The notes beneath the pieces were generated by a model. The model did not search any database. It was not told the DNA's origin and saw nothing but the letters and a program-made list of their open reading frames with translations. Shown in pieces: positions 8,048 to 16,214 of a stretch of 64,000 bases of DNA. The first letter of the stretch is position 1. Each line of letters begins with the position of its first letter. This DNA comes from Ureibacillus thermophilus (GTDB taxonomy: Bacteria > Bacillota > Bacilli > Bacillales_A > Planococcaceae). The stretch lies in the NCBI RefSeq assembly GCF_042657185.1, contig NZ_JBHSNN010000021.1, one strand, 5' to 3'. The translations under genes and the position numbers were made by a program.

Positions 8048-8428
8048 CTAATTTTTATTTGTTTGATCTTTCTTTAATTGTGAAAGATTATTCTCGATTT
8101 CGTTAATACTTTTCTGTAATTTTTCTAATTCTTCTATTAGCTTTTCCGAATCTGGTTTGATTTCTTCTTTATATTGGGAAATAGACGTTTTTAGATCAAA
8201 TAATATTTTTGGTATAGTAATTTTTGCTTCGTTGGATAATTTAGAAAAGGCGTTTTTCAAGTCGTTAATTTGAAAGCTAATTTCTTCGATGGTGGATTTC
8301 ATATTGTTGACTGTTGTTTTTACATTTTTTCTCAATTGTTGTCCGGACTGTGGAGTCGTAAAAAATGCTGCAGCAAGGCCTGCAATCACACCTGTCGAAA
8401 TTCCTAAGAAAAATGGTTTAACACGCAT
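8048..8428 (-). CDS. YtxH-domain protein (YhaH-like)
   Basis: A 126-residue protein with a short N-terminal hydrophobic helix (PFFLGISTGVIAGLAAAFF) followed by TTPQSGQQLRKN, the YtxH-type signature, then a long coiled coil (about 35-120). It is probably anchored in the membrane with a cytosolic coil; function is unknown, though YtxH proteins are stress-associated. I chose ATG 8428, seven nt after AAGGAGAG, rather than the TTG at 8434. The place between scoC and trpP matches yhaH. Confidence 0.8.
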   Translation of the reverse strand: MRVKPFFLGISTGVIAGLAAAFFTTPQSGQQLRKNVKTTVNNMKSTIEEISFQINDLKNAFSKLSNEAKITIPKILFDLKTSISQYKEEIKPDSEKLIEELEKLQKSINEIENNLSQLKKDQTNKN

Positions 8429-8528
8429 CGCCAATCTCTCCTTTATTATGTACTCAATAGTATGTAAAGAAAATGGTTTGTTTATTAATTAACCCCCATA
8501 TCTTTTATTAAACCAAAATAACAGGAAA

Positions 8529-8566
8529 TAAAAAAGCTATCTAAGTAAAACGAATACTTAGATAGC
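8529..8566 (-). terminator. trpP terminator
   Basis: Perfect 12-bp stem GCTATCTAAGTA / TACTTAGATAGC. On the minus strand the stem is followed by an uninterrupted T run, just after the trpP stop. Confidence 0.88.
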
Positions 8567-8574
8567 GAATTTTT

Positions 8575-9111
8575 TTATGCTTGTGTAATGGAAGTTTCAA
8601 ATTTCGAACGTTTTAACAAATTTGTAAGGATTGGGTAAATGATGCAGAATGCAACAATATTGGCAATTGTTGCAGGAATTACTCCTGTTGCAAACATAAT
8701 TCCAAAAGCTGCTGGCATGTCGCCAACTAATAGAAGCAGCATGGACAAGAATACGGTTCCGGACAACAATGTACCAAGACCGATTAAAATAGCGTAAACA
8801 ACAATGTTTTTTGCGAATTTATTGACTACATAAAGAATTAGTAAAAAGACAAAACCTGTTACAAATTTATCGATGATATTTGGAATGAGCGAACCTGGAA
8901 TAGATGAGAATAATCCAGAAAGTACACCTGTAACAACAGAAAGAATAAAGGCGTCTCGAACATTCGGGAATAAAATAATCCCAACAAACATCATTGTCAG
9001 CATCATATCTGGCTTAATTCCGCCACCGATTGGAATAGGCGGCATCACCAAATAAAGCGCTGTTCCAATACCAATTAAAAGGGCCATTAATACTAAATTT
9101 TTCGTTTTCAT
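8575..9111 (-). CDS. trpP: Tryptophan transporter TrpP
   Basis: A 178-residue integral membrane protein with five or six hydrophobic helices, matching the TrpP (formerly YhaG) family, an ECF-S-like tryptophan uptake protein. The conserved PPIPIGGGIKPDMML segment follows the first helix. ATG 9111 has AGGAGAG 8 nt upstream. That ribosome site is embedded in evenly spaced (G/T)AG triplets typical of TRAP-controlled genes. Monocistronic with its own promoter and terminator. The neighbouring serC found between trpP and hit in B. subtilis is absent. Confidence 0.92.
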   Translation of the reverse strand: MKTKNLVLMALLIGIGTALYLVMPPIPIGGGIKPDMMLTMMFVGIILFPNVRDAFILSVVTGVLSGLFSSIPGSLIPNIIDKFVTGFVFLLILYVVNKFAKNIVVYAILIGLGTLLSGTVFLSMLLLLVGDMPAAFGIMFATGVIPATIANIVAFCIIYPILTNLLKRSKFETSITQA

Positions 9112-9116
9112 ACACT

Positions 9117-9149
9117 TCTCTCCTCTGCTAAACTATGCTCAACTTCCTA
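9117..9149 (-). promoter_or_regulatory. TRAP-binding site overlapping the trpP ribosome site
   Basis: On the minus strand, five (G/T)AG triplets occur with exact 5-nt periodicity (plus-strand starts 9118, 9123, 9128, 9133, 9138). An AAG follows in phase at 9143 and a TAG at 9147. TRAP binds such triplets separated by two nt. The last two triplets cover the Shine-Dalgarno sequence, so tryptophan-bound TRAP would block translation, as described for B. subtilis trpP. Confidence 0.85.
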
Positions 9150-9186
9150 ACAGTCACTAGCTGTCAGCGAAATTTATAGTACGATA

Positions 9187-9215
9187 ATTGTAATCTTATA
9201 AGAAATAATTTTCAA
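9187..9215 (-). promoter_or_regulatory. trpP promoter
   Basis: TTGAAA, a 17-nt spacer and TACAAT on the minus strand, giving a leader of about 70 nt that contains the TRAP site. Confidence 0.65.
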
Positions 9216-9234
9216 GTATTTTTAATAGAGTATA

Positions 9235-9269
9235 AATAAAAAGACCGGCTCAAAAATGGAGCCAGTCCG
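9235..9269 (-). terminator. hit terminator
   Basis: Minus-strand stem GACTGGCTC / GAGCCGGTC followed by TTTTT, right after the hit stop. Confidence 0.85.
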
Positions 9270-9273
9270 AATC

Positions 9274-9699
9274 TTATTCATTTAAATTTGCTTTGATTTC
9301 TTCTGCAATCGTTTTTAATTGTTCAGGCGTAAACTCGTCTTTTTTTGCTTCCCATCTTACTTTTAATCCGTCGCTTTCATCATAGCGGGGAATGAAATGC
9401 AAATGATAATGGAACACAGTTTGTCCAGCAAAGGCGCCATTATTATTCACCGTATTCATTCCAACTGGGTTGAATGCTTTTTTAATGGCATTTGCAATTT
9501 TTGGTGCAGCTGCATATAAATTTCTTGCTACATCTTCAGGCATTTCAAAAAGATCTTTTACGTGTTGTTTTGGAATGAGCAATGTATGTCCTTTTGTTAG
9601 TGGAGCTACATCCATAAACGCTAGTACGTGTTCATCTTCATATACTTTATTGGACGGAATGGACCCTTCAATAATTTTGCAGAAAATGCAGTCGCTCAT
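9274..9699 (-). CDS. hit: HIT-family nucleotide hydrolase/binding protein
   Basis: Histidine-triad protein of about 141 residues with the catalytic HYHLHF motif near the C-terminal third and CIFCKI at the N terminus, a likely zinc site in HIT proteins. The family hydrolyses phosphoramidate or phosphoanhydride bonds of nucleotides; the cellular substrate is unknown. ATG 9699 lies downstream of AGAAAGGA; the TTG nine nt upstream would overlap that site. It is divergent from ecsA, as in B. subtilis. Confidence 0.92.
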   Translation of the reverse strand: MSDCIFCKIIEGSIPSNKVYEDEHVLAFMDVAPLTKGHTLLIPKQHVKDLFEMPEDVARNLYAAAPKIANAIKKAFNPVGMNTVNNNGAFAGQTVFHYHLHFIPRYDESDGLKVRWEAKKDEFTPEQLKTIAEEIKANLNE

Positions 9700-9793
9700 T
9701 TCACCCAATCCTTTCTTTCAAAATTTTATTTTCATTTTAACATAATTCCTTCCATTTTTGATACACTGTAGGAAGAATAGGAGTGTTAGAAAT

Positions 9794-10528
9794 ATGTTGG
9801 AACTAAAGGATGTAACAGGCGGCTATACAAGAAAACCGGTCATTAAGGATTTAAATTTTTCCATTGGACAAGGGGAATTGGTGGGGTTAATAGGATTAAA
9901 TGGTGCAGGAAAAAGTACAACCATTAAACACATTATCGGCACACTGATTCCACAAAAAGGGGAAATTCGATTAAATGGGGTGACCTTGCAAGAAGATATT
10001 GAAAAATACCGTTCCTCTTTCTCTTATATTCCCGAAACGCCGGTATTATATGAGGAATTGACGTTAAAAGAACATTTGGAATTGACAGCCATGGCTTATG
10101 GCATTGATGAGAAGACGTTGAAAGAACGCTCTGAAAAATTATTGGAAGAGTTTCGAATGGAGAAGCGGCTTAATTGGTTCCCATCCCATTTCTCAAAAGG
10201 GATGAAACAAAAGGTGATGATTATGTGCGCCTTTTTGGTCAAGCCTTCTTTATATATTATTGATGAACCGTTTGTAGGGCTAGATCCATTGGCCATTCAA
10301 TCTTTGCTTGAGCAGATTTCGGAGCGTAAAAGAGAAGGGGCTTCTGTATTAATGTCCACCCATGTTTTATCAACTGCCGAAAAGTATTGCGACCGCATTA
10401 TTTTTCTTCACGAAGGCCGCGTTCGTGCACAGGGAACGATGAATGATTTGCGGGAAGCGTTCGGCATGCCAAATGCCACACTGGACGATTTGTATATCGC
10501 CATGACGAAGGAAGAGCGGCATGAATAA
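9794..10528 (+). CDS. ecsA: ABC transporter ATP-binding protein EcsA
   Basis: ATPase subunit of the Ecs transporter, which in Bacillales affects protein secretion, regulated intramembrane proteolysis (RasP function), competence and sporulation. The exported substrate is not settled. Walker A GLNGAGKST, an unusually weak signature region (FSKGMKQK) and Walker B YIIDEPFVGLD are all present in about 244 residues. ATG 9794 follows AGGAG. The reading frame overlaps ecsB by 8 nt, so the two are co-translated. Confidence 0.93.
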   Translation: MLELKDVTGGYTRKPVIKDLNFSIGQGELVGLIGLNGAGKSTTIKHIIGTLIPQKGEIRLNGVTLQEDIEKYRSSFSYIPETPVLYEELTLKEHLELTAMAYGIDEKTLKERSEKLLEEFRMEKRLNWFPSHFSKGMKQKVMIMCAFLVKPSLYIIDEPFVGLDPLAIQSLLEQISERKREGASVLMSTHVLSTAEKYCDRIIFLHEGRVRAQGTMNDLREAFGMPNATLDDLYIAMTKEERHE

Positions 10529-11720
10529 CTTGACAGATGTTTGGTCCAAACGGTTTGAACATTATCTTTTAGAAGTTCAAAAATATATGCGGTTTGTCTT
10601 TACTGGGCATTTGGCGATTGTATTAGTGTTTGCCATTGGGGCGTTGGCGTATCAATATAGCGAATGGCTGCATGTTGTGTCTCCGGATTTTCCTGCTGAT
10701 TGGCTCGCTGCAGTCATTGTAGGAATTGTTGTCTGTTTTTCTCGGACTGTCACATTGCTTCGGGAACCGGATCAAGTGTATTTGCTGCCGCTGGAAAAAG
10801 AGATGCATCTTTATTTTCGAAAAGCGCTGAATTGGACATTTTGGTCCCAAGTGATTTTGCCGGTGATTTGCTATATTGTTTTGATTCCTTTAATAAATGC
10901 AGTGACAGATTTATCAACGTGGCAAATATGGCTCGGCCTATTGTTCGTGATTCTTTTAAAATATATGAACGTTCAAGCAGAATTCCATTACCGTTTTGCT
11001 TATCGCGGCTATTATGTGGTTTATGATCGCATTGCACGGATGGCGGTATCCATTTTGGCGGTGCAGTCCGCATTGTCTGATTCCTTTTGGTGGGCAATTA
11101 TTTATTTCGTGCTGCTTTTAGTGTATAATGCTTCGTTATCAAAAAAAGCAAAGGTGCAACCGATTCCTTATGAGCATTTTGTCAAATTGGAACAAAATCG
11201 AATGATGGCCTTTTATCGGTTTGCCAATTATTTTACCGATGTTCCTCATATCCGCGGGGTAGTAAAGCGGAGAACTTGGCTGGATGCCGTTTACAAGTTT
11301 GTTCCATATAAAAAGGAAAATACACAAAGTTATTTAATATTCCGTACCTTTGTCAGAACGAATGACCATTTTTATTTATGGGTGCGTTTAACGCTTATTT
11401 CTGCAATCGTGGCTCTATTAATTGATATTCCTGTTGTTTTATGGATTGTGGCAGGGGCTTTAAGTTTTGCGACCACGATTCAATTGAAATATGCGTTGTT
11501 ATCTTCGAGCGACTTTCGCATGGACATGCTCTATCCTATTAAGGACAATCAACGGAAGAAAGCCGTTCAAAAATTGCTCCGCATCTTTATGGTTATGCAA
11601 GCTATGATTGTAATGCTTTGCGCCATTGGACATCCATTGTTCTTCGTTTCGGCGTTGATTGTGATTGTTGTAAATGAATTGACATTCTGCATGTCAAAGG
11701 ATCCGTCAGTGCAAGTTTAG
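10521..11720 (+). CDS. ecsB: ABC transporter permease EcsB
   Basis: Membrane subunit of the Ecs transporter, 399 residues, with roughly eight hydrophobic segments in two clusters (about 25-115 and 125-210, then 290-395) separated by a cytosolic region rich in basic residues. The start ATG lies inside the end of ecsA. ecsC, which follows ecsB in B. subtilis, is absent; a terminator comes directly after ecsB. Confidence 0.92.
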   Translation: MNNLTDVWSKRFEHYLLEVQKYMRFVFTGHLAIVLVFAIGALAYQYSEWLHVVSPDFPADWLAAVIVGIVVCFSRTVTLLREPDQVYLLPLEKEMHLYFRKALNWTFWSQVILPVICYIVLIPLINAVTDLSTWQIWLGLLFVILLKYMNVQAEFHYRFAYRGYYVVYDRIARMAVSILAVQSALSDSFWWAIIYFVLLLVYNASLSKKAKVQPIPYEHFVKLEQNRMMAFYRFANYFTDVPHIRGVVKRRTWLDAVYKFVPYKKENTQSYLIFRTFVRTNDHFYLWVRLTLISAIVALLIDIPVVLWIVAGALSFATTIQLKYALLSSSDFRMDMLYPIKDNQRKKAVQKLLRIFMVMQAMIVMLCAIGHPLFFVSALIVIVVNELTFCMSKDPSVQV

Positions 11721-11727
11721 AGTTTTA

Positions 11728-11766
11728 GAAGCGGCTTGAGTATGAGCTTAAGCTGCTTTTTTTATT
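11728..11766 (+). terminator. ecsAB terminator
   Basis: Stem AGCGGCTT / AAGCTGCT followed by seven T and TATTTT. Confidence 0.8.
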
Positions 11767-11793
11767 TTGTATTGGGACACTGCTTCTTCTGGA

Positions 11794-11827
11794 AGGAAAA
11801 AGCTGACTCAATGGATTGGGTCAGCTT
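11794..11827 (-). terminator. hmoB terminator (overlaps the stop codon)
   Basis: Stem AGCTGAC / GTCAGCT with the hmoB TGA inside it. The minus strand continues TTTTTCC. Confidence 0.75.
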
Positions 11828-12339
11828 TCTTGTTCTTCCGCTTTTTGTTTTGCGCCAGAGTAGGTTGTGATATATATGGCCGCATTGAAGATATTGTCTT
11901 TTTTGACACCGATCTTAAAGTTTTCTAGTTCTTGGGCAATTGGATCGTATTTTTTCCAAATATCATAAGAGCGTTTGTCGGTCCATTGAAGGAGAATCAC
12001 GTAGGTTTCAGATTTTTTAGGACGAAGAAGTCGATAGGCAACCAGCCCCGTTTGCTCTTTTAATCTTCCGGAACGTTCTTTTATATTTTTTTCAAAAACC
12101 GGTCTCCCTTCATCCGAAACAGGAATATGGTATAGAGTGAAAAAACCTGATTGCTGCAGTTCATTTGCTCCATCAACCACTTCATATATTCTCGGCGTTT
12201 GGAAAACCGTTTTTCTTTCAGTCTCATGAAGCAAAAGGGTTTCTGTCGTTCCATAGAGAATATACATCTTTTCATTTCCATGTTTCTTATGCAATTTTTC
12301 CATAAATAGTGGAGTTCCGGTCGTCATGTAAAAGTTCAT
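11821..12339 (-). CDS. hmoB: Heme-degrading monooxygenase HmoB-like (ABM domain)
   Basis: A 172-residue protein. The C-terminal half (about 68-165) is an antibiotic-biosynthesis-monooxygenase fold with the LLQWTDKRSYDIWKK segment typical of HmoB. The N-terminal half is a degenerate copy, as in B. subtilis HmoB (YhgC). HmoB opens the heme ring and releases iron. The start ATG has a very good AAGGAGG site. It sits back to back with the heme biosynthesis operon hemEHY, as in B. subtilis, so breakdown and synthesis of heme share one intergenic region. Confidence 0.85.
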   Translation of the reverse strand: MNFYMTTGTPLFMEKLHKKHGNEKMYILYGTTETLLLHETERKTVFQTPRIYEVVDGANELQQSGFFTLYHIPVSDEGRPVFEKNIKERSGRLKEQTGLVAYRLLRPKKSETYVILLQWTDKRSYDIWKKYDPIAQELENFKIGVKKDNIFNAAIYITTYSGAKQKAEEQES

Positions 12340-12430
12340 TTTGATTCCTCCTTAATTACTTTGTTTCATCATGTGACTTAATTTTGTCAAAAATTCATTA
12401 AGAAAAATGAGCTATTAAAAGAACATTTTT

Positions 12431-12459
12431 ATGACATTTGTCAGAGAAAGCTATACAAT
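12431..12459 (+). promoter_or_regulatory. Candidate distal promoter of hemEHY
   Basis: ATGACA, a 17-nt spacer and TACAAT. The -35 lies in a small palindrome TGACAtttGTCA. The rest of the gap of about 300 nt between hmoB and hemE holds the PerR-like site and no gene. Confidence 0.4.
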
Positions 12460-12516
12460 GGTAAAGGAACAGTATATATTGATGGGTATCAATGAAGTAG
12501 TGGATGAATTCCAAGA

Positions 12517-12531
12517 TTATAGTTATTATAA
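12517..12531 (+). promoter_or_regulatory. PerR-box-like operator upstream of hemEHY
   Basis: TTATAGTTATTATAA differs from the B. subtilis PerR consensus TTATAATnATTATAA only at position 6. It overlaps a perfect TATAAT (12527-12532) that could be a proximal -10. PerR control of heme synthesis is known for the hemA operon in B. subtilis; its extension to hemEHY here is inference. Confidence 0.6.
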
Positions 12532-12640
12532 TGAATTGTAGTAATTTTCAGCGATGAAATTTCTTGAAAAGTGAAAAATTGCAATCGATTTCATTGAACT
12601 TTTCGTCAAACGATTATCTTTTGAGGGGAAGGTTATAAAA

Positions 12641-13699
12641 ATGAGGCAAATCAACGACACATTAATTCGAGCAGCAAGGGGAGAACGAACGGAATATACA
12701 CCGGTATGGTATATGCGCCAAGCAGGACGTTCGCAACCAGAGTATCGAAAAATAAAAGAAAAATATTCACTGGAAGAAATTACAAAACAACCGGAGCTTT
12801 GTGCATATGTTACAAGACTGCCTGTCGAACAATATCATGTCGATGCAGCGATTCTTTATAAAGATATTGTGACGCCTTTGCCAAGCATCGGAGTTGATGT
12901 CAAAATCAAGCCGGGCGTTGGTCCTGTCATTTCCAATCCTATTCGAAGCGTAGAAGATGTGGAAAAGTTGGGCGAGTTTTATCCGAAGGAACATACGCCA
13001 TATGTGTTTGAAACGATCAGACTTTTAACAGAAGAGCAGTTGGATGTGCCGCTCATTGGATTTACTGGCGCTCCTTTTACTTTAGCCAGCTACATGATTG
13101 AAGGAGGCCCTTCCAGAAATTACAGTAAAACAAAATCATTTATGGTTTCTGATCCAAAAGCATGGTTTAAATTGATGGATAAGCTTGCGGATATGATTAT
13201 TGCGGATATTTCAGCCCAAGTGGAGGCCGGTGCAACCGCCATTCAAGTGTTTGACTCTTGGGTGGGAGCATTGAACGTTGATGACTACCGCGTATTTATT
13301 AAACCAGTCATGACTCGCATTTTTGCAGAGTTGCGCAATCAAAATGTTCCATTAATTTTATTTGGTGTTGGAGCAAGCCATTTACTTCATGAGTGGAATG
13401 ATTTGCCAATTGATGTTGTGGGACTTGATTGGCGGATGCCGATACGCAAAGCCCGTGAATTAGGGGTAGAAAAAGCTGTCCAAGGAAATTTAGATCCTTC
13501 CATTCTTTTAGCGGATTGGTCTGTCATTGAACGAAGAGCGAAAGATATTATCGACCAAGGTATCGAATTGCCGGGAGGACACATCTTTAACTTAGGACAT
13601 GGCGTATTCCCTGAGGTAAATCCTGAAGTATTAAAACGATTGACAAATTTAATCCATGATTACAGCAGAGAACGGATTGCTAAACTAGCAAATGAATAA
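12641..13699 (+). CDS. hemE: Uroporphyrinogen decarboxylase
   Basis: Decarboxylates the four acetate side chains of uroporphyrinogen III to give coproporphyrinogen III in the cytosol. The 352-residue protein carries the N-terminal signature PVWYMRQAGRSQPEYR and the second motif GFTGAPFTLASYMIEG. Length matches B. subtilis HemE. First gene of a hemE-hemH-hemY operon with 15-nt and 6-nt gaps. Confidence 0.97.
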   Translation: MRQINDTLIRAARGERTEYTPVWYMRQAGRSQPEYRKIKEKYSLEEITKQPELCAYVTRLPVEQYHVDAAILYKDIVTPLPSIGVDVKIKPGVGPVISNPIRSVEDVEKLGEFYPKEHTPYVFETIRLLTEEQLDVPLIGFTGAPFTLASYMIEGGPSRNYSKTKSFMVSDPKAWFKLMDKLADMIIADISAQVEAGATAIQVFDSWVGALNVDDYRVFIKPVMTRIFAELRNQNVPLILFGVGASHLLHEWNDLPIDVVGLDWRMPIRKARELGVEKAVQGNLDPSILLADWSVIERRAKDIIDQGIELPGGHIFNLGHGVFPEVNPEVLKRLTNLIHDYSRERIAKLANE

Positions 13700-13723
13700 A
13701 AATTTGTTTATGAGGTGAAAACA

Positions 13724-14656
13724 TTGAAACCAGTACATGGTTTATTAGTGATGGCATATGGCACGCCATATAAAGAAGAAGATATTGAAAGATATTATAC
13801 ACATATTCGTCATGGGAGAAGACCTTCCCAAGAACATATAGATGATTTGAAAGCCCGTTATAAAGCGATTGGCGGTATTTCTCCTCTTGCAGAAATGACA
13901 AAAAAACAAGCAGAGGCGCTTGTCAATCGTTTAAATGAAGTCCAAGATGAAGTGGAATATAAATTATACATCGGTTTAAAACATATCGAGCCGTTTATTG
14001 AAGATGCTGTTGAGCAAATGGTGAAAGATGGAATTCAGGAAGCAGTTTCGATTGTATTGGCTCCTCACTTTTCCACATTTTCCATTCAATCATATAATGG
14101 CAGAGCGAAAGAAACGGCGGATAAATTGGGCGGCACTTTGAAAATTAATTCTGTGGAAGCATGGTATGATGAGCCAAAATTTATTGAATATTGGGCTCAA
14201 GCCATTCTGAAAGAGTTCGAAAAAATGTCCGAGGAAGAAAAGGAAAAAGCTTGTGTCATTGTTTCCAACCATTCCTTGCCTGAAAAAATTAAACAAGTAG
14301 GCGACCCATATGAACAACAGCTTTTTGAAACAGCCCGTTTAATTCAAGAAAAAACAGGGCTTCCAAATGTGGAAGTGGGATGGCAATCAGCAGGACAAAC
14401 ACCTGAACCATGGCTTGGTCCGGATGTACAAGATTTAACAAGAGAGCTTTATGAGAAAAAAGGATATCGTTCATTCGTATATGCACCAGTTGGATTTGTA
14501 ACAGAGCATTTAGAAGTGCTATACGACAACGATATTGAATGCAAAAATGTGTGCGATGAATTGGGAGCAAATTACTATCGCCCACCAATGCCAAATACGC
14601 ATCCGTTATTTATCGATGCGATGATTGATGCTATTTTTAAAATGCTAGAGAAATAA
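13724..14656 (+). CDS. hemH: Coproporphyrin III ferrochelatase (CpfC/HemH)
   Basis: Inserts Fe(II) into coproporphyrin III in the coproporphyrin-dependent heme route of Firmicutes. The 310-residue product has GLLVMAYGTPYKEEDIERYY at the N terminus, the catalytic His in LAPHFSTFS and the acidic partner in GFVTEHLEVLYDND. I prefer TTG 13724, six nt after GAGGTG, to the GTG at 13715, which overlaps that site; the resulting length equals B. subtilis HemH. Second gene of hemEHY. Confidence 0.95.
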   Translation: MKPVHGLLVMAYGTPYKEEDIERYYTHIRHGRRPSQEHIDDLKARYKAIGGISPLAEMTKKQAEALVNRLNEVQDEVEYKLYIGLKHIEPFIEDAVEQMVKDGIQEAVSIVLAPHFSTFSIQSYNGRAKETADKLGGTLKINSVEAWYDEPKFIEYWAQAILKEFEKMSEEEKEKACVIVSNHSLPEKIKQVGDPYEQQLFETARLIQEKTGLPNVEVGWQSAGQTPEPWLGPDVQDLTRELYEKKGYRSFVYAPVGFVTEHLEVLYDNDIECKNVCDELGANYYRPPMPNTHPLFIDAMIDAIFKMLEK

Positions 14657-14662
14657 TAGAAA

Positions 14663-16084
14663 GTGATGATGAGGGTGACGAATCGAAAAAAAATAGCTGT
14701 CATTGGCGGTGGTATTACTGGGTTAACTGCAGCGTTTTATTTGGATAAGTATGCGCGGGAACGTCACTTGCCTTTAGATGTGATGTTAATTGAATCGTCA
14801 TTAAGATTAGGTGGCAAAATCCAAACTTTAAGAAAAGATGGATTTATTATTGAACGGGGTCCTGAATCTTTTGTTGATCATGAAAATGGCATGATGGAAT
14901 TGGCGAAACATTTGGGAATGGAAAATGAAGTTGTAACCAATAAAAAAGGTCAAACATATGTGGCTGTTGGTGGACATCTGTATCCCATTCCCAATGGTAT
15001 TTTATTTGGTGGGTCACCCATTGTCCCCTCATTATTAACTTCTGGGATTGTTTCATTAAGTGGAAAGTTTCGCGCTGCAGGAGATTTAGTATTGCCTAAA
15101 ATGAGGGAAAATAAGGATGAACCAATTGGGGACTTTTTCCGACGCCGATTTGGAAAAGAAGTAGTTGAAAACTTAGTAGAGCCGCTGCTTGCAGGAACTT
15201 TTGCAGGTGATATTGATCGGCTGAGCATTCAATCCATGTTTCCGGAGATTTATGAACTTGAAAAACAATATCGCAGTTTAATTTATGGCATGAAAAAAAC
15301 GAACTTTTCCTTTTTAAGCAGCCAGATGAAAGGCTACCAAACATTCAAAAACGGTTTAGAAACGTTAGTGGAAAAATTGGAAGAACAGCTGCCGTCAAAA
15401 ACGATTTTAAAAGGCGTGAAAGTAGAATCAATTGATAAGCTGCAAGACGGCACGCTGCAAATTTATTTTAATAATATCGCGCCGCTCAAATGCCATGGAG
15501 TGATTGTCACAACTTCTTTGAATGAAGCGAAAAATATGTTTCATCATTACGGAATGTTCTATGAGATTCCAGATATGAGCTATGCGACGATTGCAACGGT
15601 TACAATGGCCTTTGAAGGGATCGATAGCGAGAAATACAAGGATGCAATTAGTTTTTATTTTGCAAGAAACAGCGATATTTCCATTACGACTTGCACATGG
15701 AGCAATCATAAGTGGGATAATGTAGCGCCTGAAGGATATGATTTGCTCCGGACGTATATTGGCCGTGTGGGAGACGAAGCCATCGTAGAATTGTCTGATG
15801 CGGATATTGAAAAAACGGTGCTTCGTGATTTAGAGAAATCCCTTGGAATTACCCAAAAACCAGCGTTTACTGTAGTTTCGCGATGGAAGCAATCAATGCC
15901 GCAATATACGGTGGGGCATGAGAAACGGTTGGAAAAAATGAGGGGGATTCTCAAGAAAGAATTTCCTAATGTGAAATTAGCGGGAAGTTCATATGAAGGA
16001 ATCAGTGTTCCAGATTGTGTGCTGCAAGGCAGACAAGCGGCAGAAGAAATAGTGGATAAGATGTTTCAAGCGCAATTCGTTTAA
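14663..16084 (+). CDS. hemY: Coproporphyrinogen III oxidase (CgoX/HemY)
   Basis: FAD enzyme that oxidises coproporphyrinogen III to coproporphyrin III, the substrate of HemH. A dinucleotide-binding motif IAVIGGGITGLTAAFYL opens the protein, GPESFVDH and LVEPLLAGTFAGD lie mid-protein, and a C-terminal FAD motif (LAGSSYEGISVPDCVLQG) closes it; 473 residues. The start is uncertain among GTG 14663, ATG 14666 and ATG 14669, a difference of at most two residues. Last gene of hemEHY, followed by a terminator. Confidence 0.95.
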   Translation: MMMRVTNRKKIAVIGGGITGLTAAFYLDKYARERHLPLDVMLIESSLRLGGKIQTLRKDGFIIERGPESFVDHENGMMELAKHLGMENEVVTNKKGQTYVAVGGHLYPIPNGILFGGSPIVPSLLTSGIVSLSGKFRAAGDLVLPKMRENKDEPIGDFFRRRFGKEVVENLVEPLLAGTFAGDIDRLSIQSMFPEIYELEKQYRSLIYGMKKTNFSFLSSQMKGYQTFKNGLETLVEKLEEQLPSKTILKGVKVESIDKLQDGTLQIYFNNIAPLKCHGVIVTTSLNEAKNMFHHYGMFYEIPDMSYATIATVTMAFEGIDSEKYKDAISFYFARNSDISITTCTWSNHKWDNVAPEGYDLLRTYIGRVGDEAIVELSDADIEKTVLRDLEKSLGITQKPAFTVVSRWKQSMPQYTVGHEKRLEKMRGILKKEFPNVKLAGSSYEGISVPDCVLQGRQAAEEIVDKMFQAQFV

Positions 16085-16085
16085 A

Positions 16086-16143
16086 TGAAAGGTTTCCAGA
16101 AAATCGGCAATTAGACCGATGGATGGAAGCCTTTCATTTTTGT
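16086..16143 (+). terminator. hemEHY terminator
   Basis: A long branched hairpin: outer GAAAGG...TTCCA with TGGAA..CCTTTC, inner ATCGG/CCGAT, then ATTTTTGTT. Confidence 0.75.
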
Positions 16144-16214
16144 TGAAAAATGGTATTACAGTAGGATGTTTCATTCGAAAAAATAGGGATAAATGTTTTT
16201 AGGGGTGTATGACA

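Noticed and set aside
10623..11097. Antisense frames inside ecsB
   Set aside because: Overlap a conserved membrane protein gene and have no ribosome sites.
12437..12453. TGACAtttGTCA palindrome as a named operator
   Set aside because: Short and not matching a consensus I can defend; left as part of a possible promoter.
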